Source of the DNA: Gemmatimonadota bacterium
GTDB lineage: Bacteria > Gemmatimonadota > Gemmatimonadetes > Longimicrobiales > Gaopeijiaceae
Length of the DNA stretch: 64,000 nt
Assembly (NCBI GenBank): GCA_009838975.1
Contig: VXQO01000156.1
Location: 1 to 64,000, forward strand
Direction of reading: 5' to 3'
The notes under the pieces are model-generated. The model did not search any database. It was not told where the DNA came from and saw nothing but the letters and a program-made list of their open reading frames with translations. Of this stretch, positions 34,114 to 43,271 are shown one piece after another. Position 1 is the first letter of the stretch, and each line of letters opens with the position of its first letter. A program made the position numbers and the translations under genes.

Positions 34114-34215
34114 GGTTATTCCTCCGGGGTATTCGATGGGTGGGAGATGAACGCATCGTACGTCATTGGCGGGGCGCTCGCCAGCGCACAAGCGGGGTGG
34201 CTCACCTGCCGGCGT

Positions 34216-35412
34216 TCAGCCCCGGTGAATCTCTTCCGCGGCTCTCAGCCCCGACTCGATGGCGCCGTTGATCCATCCCCGGGCTGCGGAAATGTGCTCG
34301 CCCGCGAAGTGGACGGGCCCCTCGGGTCGGGCGAGCTCGCTGGCCAGTTGGCTGTCCTGGGTGGGCGTGGGGTCCGCCCATGCGGCCCGGCTCCAGGGGT
34401 CCCGCTGCCAGGAGTGTGACACGCCGGACATGGCGTGGGCGGAGGCGCCCGGCAGGAAGCTCTCCCAATGGGCGAGGACGCGGGCGAGGCGGGCTTCTTG
34501 GTCGAGCGCGTCGAGTCGGTCCGCGCGATCGCCGCGCACGTACGTGAGCAGGATGCCTTCGGGGCCGGATGCGTCCCACGTCGGGTGCCAGAGTTCTTCG
34601 GGCCAATCGCTGGTGCCCCATCCGTTCAGCCCTTCGGCCTCCCAGAACCTCGCCCGAAACCGGACGAAAACGCGCGTGGCGCTCTGGTAGCCGAAGCCTC
34701 CGTTCATCGCCTCGGCCTTGGCAGCGGAAAGGGCGGGCGAGAAACGTATGCCGGAGAGAAGCGGCACAGGCACGGTAACAAGCACCCTGTCCGACTCGTA
34801 GCTTTGGCCGTTGCCGGTGGTGACGCGAACCGTGCTTCCGGCCACGATTTCGGTCACCGGCGATGACGAGACCACCCGGTTTCCCAGTTCTGCGGCGAAC
34901 GCGGCTGGCAAGCGGTCGCTACCGCCCAGGATCTTCACGAAGTCCGGCCATTCCGAGAGGAAGGAGCTCGGGGGAACGGTGGAGCGCGCTCCGTCCTGGA
35001 ACCGGAGGAAGAGACCGTCTTCCGGGTAGAAGCGGTCCGTCTCCAATCTGAAGTGGCGCGCGTACCCCAGGGTGAGGTCGTGCTCCGGGGGTATCCGCGC
35101 GGCGCCTGCCTCGGCGGAGTGCCCGGCGGCAAACGGGGAGCGCAGGGTGAGAACGCGCCCTCCCACGCGCTCGCGGGCTTCGAGCACGGTCACCTCGTGG
35201 CCTGCCCGGGAGAGTTCGTAGGCCGCGGCCAGGCCGGAGATGCCGGCGCCGACCACGACAATGCGCAGAGTTCTGCCGGTTGGGGTCAGCGCTCCGGGGG
35301 AGTCTTCCGGTTCGAGGGGACTTGAGCACGCGATCAGGCCCAGTCCCGCCAGGCCGCCGAAGCGACGAACGAATTCGCGTCGGCCTACCGATTCGACCGC
35401 ACAGCCGCGCAC
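34216..35412 (-). CDS. flavin monoamine oxidase, Tat-exported lipoprotein
   Basis: 398 residues from GTG 35412. The N-terminus has a twin-arginine-like signal (GRREFVRRFGGLAGLGLIAC) ending in a lipobox cysteine. The FAD-binding dinucleotide fold is clear: RIVVVGAGISGLAAAYELSR, LEARERVGGRV, and near the end HFAGEHISAARGWINGAIESG. Such enzymes oxidise amines or amino acids to imines with O2. Export through Tat fits a folded flavoprotein. The natural amine is unknown. It lies 17 bp downstream of the 35430 gene on the same strand, so the two are probably cotranscribed. Confidence 0.87.
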   Translation of the reverse strand: MRGCAVESVGRREFVRRFGGLAGLGLIACSSPLEPEDSPGALTPTGRTLRIVVVGAGISGLAAAYELSRAGHEVTVLEARERVGGRVLTLRSPFAAGHSAEAGAARIPPEHDLTLGYARHFRLETDRFYPEDGLFLRFQDGARSTVPPSSFLSEWPDFVKILGGSDRLPAAFAAELGNRVVSSSPVTEIVAGSTVRVTTGNGQSYESDRVLVTVPVPLLSGIRFSPALSAAKAEAMNGGFGYQSATRVFVRFRARFWEAEGLNGWGTSDWPEELWHPTWDASGPEGILLTYVRGDRADRLDALDQEARLARVLAHWESFLPGASAHAMSGVSHSWQRDPWSRAAWADPTPTQDSQLASELARPEGPVHFAGEHISAARGWINGAIESGLRAAEEIHRG

Positions 35413-35429
35413 GGCCGGCAGCTCACACG

Positions 35430-36308
35430 CTATCTGCCGAATGCGTACGAAAAGTTGACGATCGGCAAACAGCAGCCACCATCTCCGTCGGCCCAGGCAC
35501 CGAAGACTGCGACCTCGGTGGAAAAGCGGTCGCCCATGATCCGGACTCCTCCAGACAGGACGTAACCCACTCGGTCGGGAAGGACATAGTTCTCCGAGAT
35601 GAGCTTGATGCGGCGACTGACGCGGGTCTCGCCCCCCAGCATGAAAGCCGGCTCGTTGACAAGCTCGTCTCCCGAGTAGAAGTAGCCCAGTCCCGCGGAC
35701 AGAGCCCTGTCCGTGTTACCGAAAGTGCCCACCCCGTATGCCACTCCGACCATCTCGTCGTCGAAGAGGAAGACGAGCGTTCCGACTGACGCCTGTGCCG
35801 TTGGCGTGCGAACCACCTGCACCTTTGGAGCAAGGTAGAACGGCTCGAACTCCCCGAAGAGAACGGGTGCCCCGCCGGCCAGCGTGACACGGTCCGTGAC
35901 ACCGACCGCAGCGAACGGCAGGACGACCACGTAGGTGCCGATGTACGATTCACCCTGGGCAAGTGAGCGTCCGGTAGCGGTGAAGAACAGCCGGGTTCCG
36001 CCGGGATCCTCACTCCAGAACTCTCCGCCCTGGACGCGCCCACGGGCCGGAGCGATCTCCCGGAGCTGGGATCGGTCGACCTCGAGCCGCACGCCGCTCA
36101 CGGTCACGAGGACCACCTGCTCCTCATCCAGTTCCGCGATGCTCGCAAAGAGCACGGATCCGTCGCCGAGCTGAATCTCGTAGACGGTTTCGCCCGGATC
36201 GGGGATGTCCACCGCAGCCTGGGCGCGGATCGCATCCGGCAGGAGCGGCGAAGCGACCAGGACCGGAGCGATGAAGACCAGGGCTCGCAAGGAATTGATG
36301 GAAGGCAT
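35430..36308 (-). CDS. exported beta-rich protein, possible outer-membrane protein
   Basis: 292 residues from ATG 36308, preceded by GGAGG at nine bases; ATG 36329 is less favoured. The signal peptide ends IRAQA. Residues about 40-70 resemble a short SH3-like strand set (YEIQLGDGSVLFASIAELDEEQVVLVTVSG). The rest is glycine-rich alternating beta strands ending in FSYAFGR, with a C-terminal aromatic residue (Phe) near the end as in beta-barrels. No family was recognised. It lies directly upstream of the amine oxidase gene. Confidence 0.65.
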   Translation of the reverse strand: MPSINSLRALVFIAPVLVASPLLPDAIRAQAAVDIPDPGETVYEIQLGDGSVLFASIAELDEEQVVLVTVSGVRLEVDRSQLREIAPARGRVQGGEFWSEDPGGTRLFFTATGRSLAQGESYIGTYVVVLPFAAVGVTDRVTLAGGAPVLFGEFEPFYLAPKVQVVRTPTAQASVGTLVFLFDDEMVGVAYGVGTFGNTDRALSAGLGYFYSGDELVNEPAFMLGGETRVSRRIKLISENYVLPDRVGYVLSGGVRIMGDRFSTEVAVFGAWADGDGGCCLPIVNFSYAFGR

Positions 36309-36467
36309 CGGGAGAAACCTCCGTGTCATGATTTGGTTTCAAGGCTATTCACGGAAGAACCAGCGGTCCCAGCCACCGGATCCACAGGAAACCACCCGCA
36401 ACCATGCCGAGCAGCGTCGGCACGAGGACCTCCCAACCTACGCTCTCGGGGGAAGGCGGTCACTACG

Positions 36468-37652
36468 CTACTGCGAGGTCCCAATCCCGCCGGCCGCAAC
36501 ACGGGATTCGAGCAGGGGCAGGTCGTAGGCCCTGAATTGCGGCAGGTCCGTCTCGTCGGGCATGGCCCCGATCAATCGGCTGCCCCGCACGGCGTATAGC
36601 ATGAACCCCGCAGGAAGGTCCACCGACGCCACATGTGTGCCGTCGCTGGCAAATGCCGCCCATTCGACGTTTGTGCGATCAGGCTTGCGTATTCCCAGCC
36701 ACACGCGCTTGCTGTCGTCCACGACCATGCCGAGGAGGGGCGGCCACCTGTACGGCGCGCCCTCGCGCAGCATGCCGGCAAACTTTCGCGAATACGCGTC
36801 CGCCGTCGACTTCAATTCGGCTCTGGTAACGTCAATCGGCAATGTCTCGTGCGAAAACAAGCGTCCGACCGCTCCGTCAACGTCGATCGACATAGCCTCC
36901 AGAGCGAGCGAATTGGCGTACACGACGGTTGAGTTGTCGAGAACCCGCACGAACGACCTGCCGCCGAAGGGATGCCGGGCGACATTCACGGCGCTCCCTT
37001 TCGTGTCTTGTATTCGCTCGACCAGAACGTCACCTGACGCGAACGAGAACAGCGAGTCGATCCTGCTGTGATCCTCTCCACGAAGGTGTAGCAGGATATC
37101 GACCCGCACCTGCCCGGCGTCTGATCCGGAAGCCATGAAGGGAGGAAAGTACCAGGAGAGGTATCCTGGGGACCCGGGGAACCTCCACACACGGCCGTGG
37201 CGTATCTCCCCCCGAAGATCCTGGACGTAGGCGGGCTTGTCGCTCCCGGACGCGAATATGGACACGCGGTCGAGGGACCCATCGAAAGCGAAGAGGCTGT
37301 CTCCCGGCAGTATCTGGATGGCCGAAACACTCGTGAATTCGCCGGGACCCTCCCCTTCGCGTCCCACTGTGCGGTTGTAGCTCAGGTCCGGGTTGAGCAC
37401 GATGACGCCCTTGGTCTGCAGGTCGTCGATGTAGACGTAGCCTCTGGAGTCGATGGCCGCATCGTCTATGTAGGAAAGCGGAGCGTCTGCGCCGGATGTG
37501 GCGCCGAGGACTGCCTCCAGCAGGGGACCCTGCGCCCAGGGCCTGCGATCGGATTCGGACTCCGCGGACTCGTTGACCGGACGATCACCGGAACATCCGA
37601 TGGTCAGCGCGAGGATTGGCGAAACGAGTGGAACCAGACGGGACGGGAGCAT
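36468..37652 (-). CDS. 6-bladed beta-propeller lipoprotein
   Basis: 394 residues. The signal peptide MLPSRLVPLVSPILALTIGC has a lipobox (TIGC). Blades: DAAIDSRGYVYIDDLQTKGVIVLNPD, GREGEGPGEF, GDSLFAFDGSLDRVSIF, DDSKRVWLGIRKPD. It lacks the long helical insertion. Positions 36330-36467 downstream hold no convincing gene. Confidence 0.84.
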   Translation of the reverse strand: MLPSRLVPLVSPILALTIGCSGDRPVNESAESESDRRPWAQGPLLEAVLGATSGADAPLSYIDDAAIDSRGYVYIDDLQTKGVIVLNPDLSYNRTVGREGEGPGEFTSVSAIQILPGDSLFAFDGSLDRVSIFASGSDKPAYVQDLRGEIRHGRVWRFPGSPGYLSWYFPPFMASGSDAGQVRVDILLHLRGEDHSRIDSLFSFASGDVLVERIQDTKGSAVNVARHPFGGRSFVRVLDNSTVVYANSLALEAMSIDVDGAVGRLFSHETLPIDVTRAELKSTADAYSRKFAGMLREGAPYRWPPLLGMVVDDSKRVWLGIRKPDRTNVEWAAFASDGTHVASVDLPAGFMLYAVRGSRLIGAMPDETDLPQFRAYDLPLLESRVAAGGIGTSQ

Positions 37653-37752
37653 CGATCCATCTCCTCACAGCACAAGAACGTTGTTTCGCACTACGGGTTG
37701 TATCCTGGCGGCGGTTTCCGGCCGTGCCCTGGGAGAGCTACGCGGTCCGAAG

Positions 37753-39180
37753 CTACCCGTGCAACGCTTCGATCCGCCCGACCATCTCGCTGGATTCCCG
37801 CGGACCGAAGAGCCCGCCCAGGATCATGGCTGCGGCGCTGGCCGCGAGCGCGACGACTACCGGCGCCAGGCCGATGTCGACAATGCCCAGCTGCACCACC
37901 ATGTAGACGGCCGCGCCCGACACGACCGCGCCCACCCCACCCACCAGGTTGGCCCGCTTCCACCAGAGCCCGGCCACGGTGGGCACGAACAGGCTGGAGC
38001 TGAGCACGCCGACCCCGGCCGTGTAGAACTGGGTGATCAGTTCCGGTGGTGAGAACGCCCACAGGAGTGCCGCGGTCCCGATCACCCAGGTCGTGACGAT
38101 GCGCACGAGGCCGAGGGTGCGTTCGCTGGCGCGGCCGCCCCCCACACCGCCCAGGATGTCGTGTGCGATCGCCGAGCTGCAGGCGAGAAGAAGCGCGTCC
38201 GTGGTGGACATGACGGCGGCAAGCACGGCGGCGACCGCGATGCCGCGGATCAGCGGTGGGAACTGCGTTTCCATCACGCGCAGGAAGAGCTCGTCCGCGT
38301 CAAGAAGGCCCGGAAAATCCATCCGGCCGACCGGCACGACCACGAGCACCGCGGCGAGGATCATCACGCTGTACATGAGCATCGACAGGTTCAGCGACAT
38401 GCGCGCGCTGTCGGCGTCGCGCGCGGTGAAGACCCGCATGACGATGTGGGGGATCACGGGGATGGCCGTGGCCCAGATCACGAAGTAGCCGAGGTAGCTG
38501 GACACGGGCCGATGTGCGACCTGCCCCAGTTCGGGCGCCACGGCCGTAGCCTGGCTCATGATCTCGAAGGGCGATCCCACCCGCCACACAAGCACGGCGG
38601 CCGTGCCCACCACGACCAGCACCATGAGGAAGCCCTGGATCACGTCGGTCCAGGTGATCGCGACCATGCCCCCGAACGAGACGTAGACGACGAACACGAC
38701 CGTGGCGATCGCCAGCGCCGTGTTGTACGGGATTCCGAGCAGCGCCTCGGCGGCGATGCCGGCCGCCTTGAGCTGCGCCACGATGTAGATGGTGAAGGCG
38801 ATGACGATGAGGATCGGGACCAGGTAGCGGACCAGCGCGTGCGGATACCGGAAGCTCAGGAAGTCGGTGATCGTGAACTTGCCGAAGTTGCGGAGCGGCC
38901 TGGCGACGAGGATGGACGCGAGAGAAAAGCCGACCACCGACCCGCCGAAGAGCGCCAGGGTCGCCGGGATGCCCTGCGCGTACGCCAGGCCCATGACCCC
39001 GATGATCGACCCGCCGCTCGCCAGGGCCGCCATGATCGCCATCGAGTTGACGACCGTGCCGATGCGCCTGCCCGCGACCCAGTACTCGCTGCGCGAGGTC
39101 AGGACCTTCTTCGACGCCCAGATCCCGATCCCGATGCAGGCGGCCAGGTAGACGCCGACGAGGATGCGCTCGAGGAGCAT
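37753..39180 (-). CDS. sodium:solute symporter (SSS family)
   Basis: 475 residues, about 13 transmembrane helices. MAALASGGSIIGVMGLAYAQG and FVVYVSFGGMVAITWTDVIQG match the SSS signatures that form the sodium and substrate sites, and MSTTDALLLACSSAIAHD marks the TM8-equivalent sodium site. The substrate is not predictable; relatives carry proline, pantothenate or organic acids. ATG 39180 overlaps by one base the stop of a 68-residue membrane protein, indicating coupled translation. Confidence 0.88.
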   Translation of the reverse strand: MLLERILVGVYLAACIGIGIWASKKVLTSRSEYWVAGRRIGTVVNSMAIMAALASGGSIIGVMGLAYAQGIPATLALFGGSVVGFSLASILVARPLRNFGKFTITDFLSFRYPHALVRYLVPILIVIAFTIYIVAQLKAAGIAAEALLGIPYNTALAIATVVFVVYVSFGGMVAITWTDVIQGFLMVLVVVGTAAVLVWRVGSPFEIMSQATAVAPELGQVAHRPVSSYLGYFVIWATAIPVIPHIVMRVFTARDADSARMSLNLSMLMYSVMILAAVLVVVPVGRMDFPGLLDADELFLRVMETQFPPLIRGIAVAAVLAAVMSTTDALLLACSSAIAHDILGGVGGGRASERTLGLVRIVTTWVIGTAALLWAFSPPELITQFYTAGVGVLSSSLFVPTVAGLWWKRANLVGGVGAVVSGAAVYMVVQLGIVDIGLAPVVVALAASAAAMILGGLFGPRESSEMVGRIEALHG

Positions 39181-39386
39181 CAGCGCGAGTCGCCCCGGCG
39201 CCGGAGAAAGGCCACGAGCGTGACCGTGGGCGAAATCAGCATCAGGGCCGCGATCAGCCAGCCGAACACGGCCATCCCTCCGATCTCGAGGTCGCGCCAC
39301 GCCGGGATGAACGCGAACGCGGCGCATGCGATGAGGAAGACGAGCGTTGCGCCTTCACGCCGTGCCATCGGGAAGAAGGATTTCAT
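39180..39386 (-). CDS. small membrane partner of the SSS symporter
   Basis: 68 residues with two hydrophobic helices (about 12-28 and 35-57) and an arginine-rich C-terminus (AFLRRRGDSR). Its TGA shares a base with the symporter ATG. Small two-helix proteins of the DUF997/DUF3311 sort precede many SSS transporters and are thought to be accessory subunits. A second example, with one helix, precedes the other SSS gene in this window. ATG 39368 is an alternative start. Confidence 0.72.
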   Translation of the reverse strand: MKSFFPMARREGATLVFLIACAAFAFIPAWRDLEIGGMAVFGWLIAALMLISPTVTLVAFLRRRGDSR

Positions 39387-39554
39387 GGAGTGGCAACGTC
39401 GGGCGATGCGGGCGGACGGCGCAACCGGTGGCGGGGTCGCTGCACGGTGGTCCCAGGGAACCAAATGCAAACCGTATTTGCCATTTGGGTTGACTGAATG
39501 CGATATACACTGACACCTGCCCACTAACCCACGACACATCAAGGACCGCGACCC

Positions 39555-40157
39555 ATGCGCCCCAACATTGCCCCGCGCCCATCCTCCCGACCCTCTGCCC
39601 GCACCGCAGCCGGCGCCCTGGCGTTCCTTGCGGCCGCGGTCGCCGCGATGCCGCCATCGCCCTCCTCCGCCCAACAAAACGCCGCCCCGCCCGCCAACCC
39701 CGCAGATGTCGAGTCCATCGACGCCATCATCACCGCCCTCTACGACGTGATTTCGGGCGACGCGGGCGTGGCGCGCGACTGGGACCGCTTCCTGTCGCTG
39801 TTCGCGCCCGCCGGGACGCTGAGCCCGGTCGGCCGGCCCCCGGGCGAGTCGACGTACCAACGCAGGGTGATCACGCCCGACGAGTATGCGGAGGGGGTCG
39901 GTGAGTCGCTCGAGGCCAACGGCTTCCATGAGGTCGAGATCCATCGGGTGACCGAGGAGTACGGCCAGATTGCGCATGCGTTCAGCACCTACGAGTCGCG
40001 GAGGCTGGCGAGCGATCCGGAGCCGTTCGCGCGTGGGATCAACTCGATCCAGCTGATGAACGACGGTGCGCGCTGGTGGGTCGTGTCGATCTTCTGGCTC
40101 GGCGAGGGGCCGGCGCATCCGATTCCGGCGAAGTACCTGCCGGGGGGTGGGGGTTGA
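39555..40157 (+). CDS. secreted SnoaL/NTF2-like protein
   Basis: 200 residues. The signal peptide with an alanine-rich core ends SSAQQNAAPP. The mature part has the look of a SnoaL-type cone fold: an N-terminal helix (SIDAIITALYDVISG), DWDRFLSLFAPAGTL, then strands EVEIHRVTEEYGQIAHAFSTYES and WWVVSIFW. Such domains bind small hydrophobic ligands or act as isomerases. No catalytic residue is obvious. Confidence 0.7.
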   Translation: MRPNIAPRPSSRPSARTAAGALAFLAAAVAAMPPSPSSAQQNAAPPANPADVESIDAIITALYDVISGDAGVARDWDRFLSLFAPAGTLSPVGRPPGESTYQRRVITPDEYAEGVGESLEANGFHEVEIHRVTEEYGQIAHAFSTYESRRLASDPEPFARGINSIQLMNDGARWWVVSIFWLGEGPAHPIPAKYLPGGGG

Positions 40158-40185
40158 CCGGAGTGGTCTGAAGGCCATCATCCTC

Positions 40186-40232
40186 TTGTGTATTACGAAC
40201 GTAGTGCACTATACTGCATTCCCGAGAGGAGG
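40186..40232 (+). promoter_or_regulatory. promoter, operator and ribosome-binding site of vapBC
   Basis: A -35-like TTGTGT (40186-40191) and a -10 TATACT (40210-40215) are 18 bp apart. The perfect palindrome TAGTGCACTA (40202-40211) overlaps the -10 box, a natural place for the antitoxin to repress. GAGAGGAGG (40224-40232) precedes the ATG at 40238. Confidence 0.55.
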
Positions 40233-40237
40233 ATGGT

Positions 40238-40501
40238 ATGAGCACGCGAACGGTAAGAATGGACGACGCCTCCGAGGCTACGCTGGCCGACCTGCAGCGG
40301 CGCACGGGACTGTCGATTTCGGAGGTGATGAGGCGGGGTCTGCGCGCCTATGAGCGGGAGCTGGATTCGGACATCACGAGGCGTCCCTACGAGGTGTACC
40401 AGAGCCTTGGGCTGCCCGGCGAAGGAGGCTACGCGCTCGCGCCTGCGGCGAAGGCCAAGGAGGCGGTGGCCGAGATCATCCGAAAGAAACACGGACGATG
40501 A
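40238..40501 (+). CDS. vapB: ribbon-helix-helix antitoxin of the second VapBC module
   Basis: 87 residues: STRTVRMDDASEATLADLQ (strand and first helix) and LSISEVMRRGLRAYEREL (second helix) form a ribbon-helix-helix DNA-binding fold, followed by a toxin-binding tail. The stop overlaps the toxin start (ATGA, 40498-40501). The module is not closely similar in sequence to the one at 398-1080. Confidence 0.85.
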   Translation: MSTRTVRMDDASEATLADLQRRTGLSISEVMRRGLRAYERELDSDITRRPYEVYQSLGLPGEGGYALAPAAKAKEAVAEIIRKKHGR

Positions 40502-41001
40502 TTCTGGTCGATACGGGGCCGCTCGTGGGTCTGTTCGATGCACACGACCAGCACCACGAGCGCTGTCGGCGCGTCCTTGAGACATTCGACGAGAAGCTGA
40601 TCACCACGGTTCCGGTACTGACCGAGGCACTGCACCTGCTGCGCCCCGGGAGCCCGGGTCCACCCCGACTGATGGGCTACATCCGGCAGGGTGGGCTGAC
40701 AGTAGTCCCGTTGGACGCTGGGCTGCTGCGCCGCTGCTTCGAACTCATGCTTCAGTACGCGGACACTCCCATGGACTTAGCGGACGCATCGATCGTCTGC
40801 GCCGCAGAACATACAAGAACCGAGAAGGTCTTTACGACTGACCGGAATGACTTCGCCACGTACCGGATTCGGCGCGGCTACCACCTGGTGCCCTTCAAGA
40901 TCGTCGGCGATCCGTCGGGCCCGCAGTTGGTGAGGGAAGGGACAGAGGAGACGGATCTGGTGGGCGCCGCCGCGCCGCTCTCCGAGGAGCCTGCCGGCTA
41001 G
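40498..41001 (+). CDS. vapC: PIN-domain ribonuclease toxin (VapC family)
   Basis: 167 residues. PIN acids are in place: MILVDTGPLVGLF (Asp5), the Glu in TEALHLL, DLADASIV and TTDRNDFATY. The C-terminus carries an extra roughly 35-residue polar tail beyond the usual PIN end. It should be a Mg2+-dependent RNase held inactive by the overlapping antitoxin. It ends eight bases before the convergent permease gene. Confidence 0.87.
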   Translation: MILVDTGPLVGLFDAHDQHHERCRRVLETFDEKLITTVPVLTEALHLLRPGSPGPPRLMGYIRQGGLTVVPLDAGLLRRCFELMLQYADTPMDLADASIVCAAEHTRTEKVFTTDRNDFATYRIRRGYHLVPFKIVGDPSGPQLVREGTEETDLVGAAAPLSEEPAG

Positions 41002-41008
41002 CGCTCGA

Positions 41009-42787
41009 CTAGCTGGGCCAGAACAACGGAATGAAGAGCGTGGCCGTGATCAGGAGGATCAGGTTGAGCAGGCCGCCCACCTTGACGAAGTCCATGAACC
41101 GGTACCCGCCGGGCCCGTAGATCATGACGTTGGTCTGATAGCCGAAGGGCGTGACGAAGGAGGCCGACGCCCCGAACATGACGGCGATGAGCAGCGCGTA
41201 CGGGTTCACGCCGCCCTGCGTTGCCGCGATGATCGCGACCGGCGTAAGCATCACGGCCGTCGCGGCGTTGGACACCACGGCGGTCATCACGGCGGTCAAC
41301 AGGTAGAAGGCCGCGATCAGCCCGATCTCTCCCAGCGGGGACGAGATGGTCACCACCCATCCCGCGAGCAACTCCGCCGCCCCTGTGGTCTCGAGCGCCA
41401 GGCCGAGCGGAATGAGGCCCGCGAGCACGAAGATGACCAGCCATTCCACCTCGCCGTAGATCTCCTCGATGTGCACGCAGCGCGTGAACACCATCAGGAC
41501 CATGCCGGTGAGCGCGGCCGTCATGATGTCGAGGACACCGAAGCTCGCGCTTAGCACGACCCCGGCCATGATCGCCGCGGCGACGCCGGCCCGCGGCCTG
41601 TTCCCCGCATCCGCCTTCACTTCCGCCAGTGGGACGAACCCGGGATCGTCGGCGAGACGCTGGAGCGCGGTCGTCGTTCCGCGTACGAGGAGCAGGTCGC
41701 CGACACGGAACGATATCTCCGCGAGCCTTTCCTGGACCGTGACACCGTGTTGCTGTATGGCGATCACCGCCGCATCGAAGTGTTGGGCGAAGTTCAGATC
41801 GCGTAGGGTCCGGCCTACGAGACTCGAGCCGGGTGCCACGAGAACCTCGACCAGCCGCCCGCGCCCGCCCGCCCGGTCAAGTTCATGCTCCTTCCGTTCC
41901 CTCGGGGTCTCCAGTTGCTGCCGGCGCGCGAGCTCGAGGAGGTGCTCGGCGGGCCCCTGCACGTACAGGATGTCGCCCGGCCGTATGTGGCGGTCTCCGT
42001 GCGGCGCGGTGATCTCCTGGTCGCCCCGTTCGATGTCCAGCACCGTCACGCCATAGCGTTCACCCCACCTCAACTGAGCCAGTGAGCGGCCGTTAGCGGG
42101 CGAATCCTCCGGGACGTGCAGTTCCGTGACGAAGCGGCGGACGTCGTATTTGGCGGACAGGTCAGGGGGCTGGAAGCGCCGCGGCATCAGCACGCGGCCG
42201 GCGGTGAAGAGAAAAAGCAGACCCACGGCGAGACTGATCAGCCCCAGCGGTGTGATCGAGAACATGCCGAGGGCGTCGTACCCGCGCCTCATCGCCTCGC
42301 CGTGCACGACCAGGTTGGTGGTGGTGCCCATCAGGGTGACCGTCCCCCCGAGAATCGAGACGAAGGAGAGCGGCATGAGGTACCTCGAGGCCGGCTCCTC
42401 GGCCTGATCGGCGAGCGCGAGGAACACGGGCATGAAAACCAGCACGACCGCGGTGGTCATCAGAAAGGGGGAGAGAAACGCACAGATGAGGCAGAGCGCG
42501 AACATCCGCGAGTACTTGCCGCCGAGGGGTGCGGTGCGCGCCCAGGCTCCGATGGCGGACACGAGGCCGGTCTTGCGGAGCCCCAGGCCAAGCACGAGCA
42601 TCGAGCCGACGGTCACGGTGGCGCGGCTGGACAGACCCGATACGGCCTCGGCCGGCGTGAGGATGCCGCTCAGGAGGAGCACGACCGGAACCGCCAGGGC
42701 GACCTGGTCCACCCGGATCCGGTCGAGGGCGAACAGGACGAGCGCTGCCAGCGTCACGCCGAGCACGAGTGCGATATCGAACGTCAT
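41009..42787 (-). CDS. SLC13/DASS-type permease with two RCK_C (TrkA-C) domains
   Basis: 592 residues. Helices in two repeats flank a soluble middle (about residues 205-390) containing two TrkA-C domains, each with the PGD pattern (IRPGDILYVQGP; FRVGDLLLVRGT). NAATAVMLTPVAIIA and GASASFVTPFGYQTNVMIYGPG are the hairpin motifs of sodium-coupled dicarboxylate or sulfate carriers of the CitMHS/SLC13 group. The RCK_C domains suggest ligand gating. Probable substrates are sulfate or C4-dicarboxylates. Confidence 0.88.
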   Translation of the reverse strand: MTFDIALVLGVTLAALVLFALDRIRVDQVALAVPVVLLLSGILTPAEAVSGLSSRATVTVGSMLVLGLGLRKTGLVSAIGAWARTAPLGGKYSRMFALCLICAFLSPFLMTTAVVLVFMPVFLALADQAEEPASRYLMPLSFVSILGGTVTLMGTTTNLVVHGEAMRRGYDALGMFSITPLGLISLAVGLLFLFTAGRVLMPRRFQPPDLSAKYDVRRFVTELHVPEDSPANGRSLAQLRWGERYGVTVLDIERGDQEITAPHGDRHIRPGDILYVQGPAEHLLELARRQQLETPRERKEHELDRAGGRGRLVEVLVAPGSSLVGRTLRDLNFAQHFDAAVIAIQQHGVTVQERLAEISFRVGDLLLVRGTTTALQRLADDPGFVPLAEVKADAGNRPRAGVAAAIMAGVVLSASFGVLDIMTAALTGMVLMVFTRCVHIEEIYGEVEWLVIFVLAGLIPLGLALETTGAAELLAGWVVTISSPLGEIGLIAAFYLLTAVMTAVVSNAATAVMLTPVAIIAATQGGVNPYALLIAVMFGASASFVTPFGYQTNVMIYGPGGYRFMDFVKVGGLLNLILLITATLFIPLFWPS

Positions 42788-42840
42788 GGAGTGTGAAAGA
42801 TAGTGGCTTCCGACACGGTCGCCTGACTGGTTCTGATTGA

Positions 42841-43089
42841 CCGGAGCGCGCCGGGAAGCGGAAGGCGACGGCGGCGCTCGCGGCGATGGGGCTGACGGCC
42901 TCGGAGGCCGTGCGGCTGTTCTTCCACCGAATGGCGGTCGATCAGGCTTTCCCCCTCGAACTCAAGGTGCCGAACGCCCGGACCCGACGGGCGATGGCCG
43001 AGTCGGAAGAGATGATGAGACGGGGGACGGCGCGATTCGCCAGCGCTGACGAGGTGTTTGCGGAGCTTGAAGAAGCCCGCGGCCAGTAA
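42841..43089 (+). pseudogene. RelB/DinJ-family antitoxin with a broken 5' end
   Basis: From ATG 42886 the 67 residues MGLTASEAVRLFFHRMA, then FPLELKVPNARTRRAM and ARFASADEVFAELEEA are typical RelB/DinJ. Intact members carry about 15-20 residues before MGLT that complete the ribbon-helix-helix. Upstream in frame lies PERAGKRKATAALAA, which fits that segment, but a TGA at 42838-42840 blocks it. Either the gene now starts late without its DNA-binding strand, or it is dead. The toxin behind it is clearly broken. Confidence 0.65.
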
Positions 43090-43111
43090 GCGGACGCGCC
43101 CGCCACGGCGC

Positions 43112-43204
43112 GTGGACTTCACCCGGGGCTGCGATGATTCGCCGAAGCCGAGCGGCTCCATCAACTTCGTCCGCGCTGGCACCCACGCGGAGTTGTTCGA
43201 ATGA
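43112..43204 (+). pseudogene. remnant of a RelE/YafQ-type toxin
   Basis: The open stretch VDFTRGCDDSPKPS followed by SINFVRAGTHAELFE joins what looks like the first dozen residues of a RelE-family toxin to its canonical last 15 residues (FVRAGTHAELF). Some 60 residues of the RNase core are missing. It directly follows the RelB-like antitoxin, so this is a relBE module inactivated by an internal deletion in the toxin. Confidence 0.6.
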
Positions 43205-43240
43205 CCTCCGCCAAGGGAATCCCGTCCGTTTGATCCCCCC

Positions 43241-43271
43241 TTGACCCTGACGTAACGTCAGGGTTTACCAT
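43241..43271 (+). promoter_or_regulatory. MerR-type operator and promoter
   Basis: TTGACC (43241-43246) and TACCAT (43266-43271) are 19 bp apart, the long spacing typical of MerR-controlled promoters. CCCTGACG-TAA-CGTCAGGG (43245-43263), a perfect inverted repeat with a 3-base centre, fills the spacer. Transcription would begin near 43278, so the regulator mRNA may be leaderless from ATG 43279. Autoregulation is likely. Confidence 0.6.

Noticed and set aside
36340-36455. Short minus-strand stretch encoding a hydrophobic peptide (LLGMVAGGFLWIRWLGPLVL) after the propeller stop
   Set aside because: Only about 24 codons from a possible GTG, with no ribosome-binding site; it may be a gene remnant, but it cannot be supported as a coding gene.
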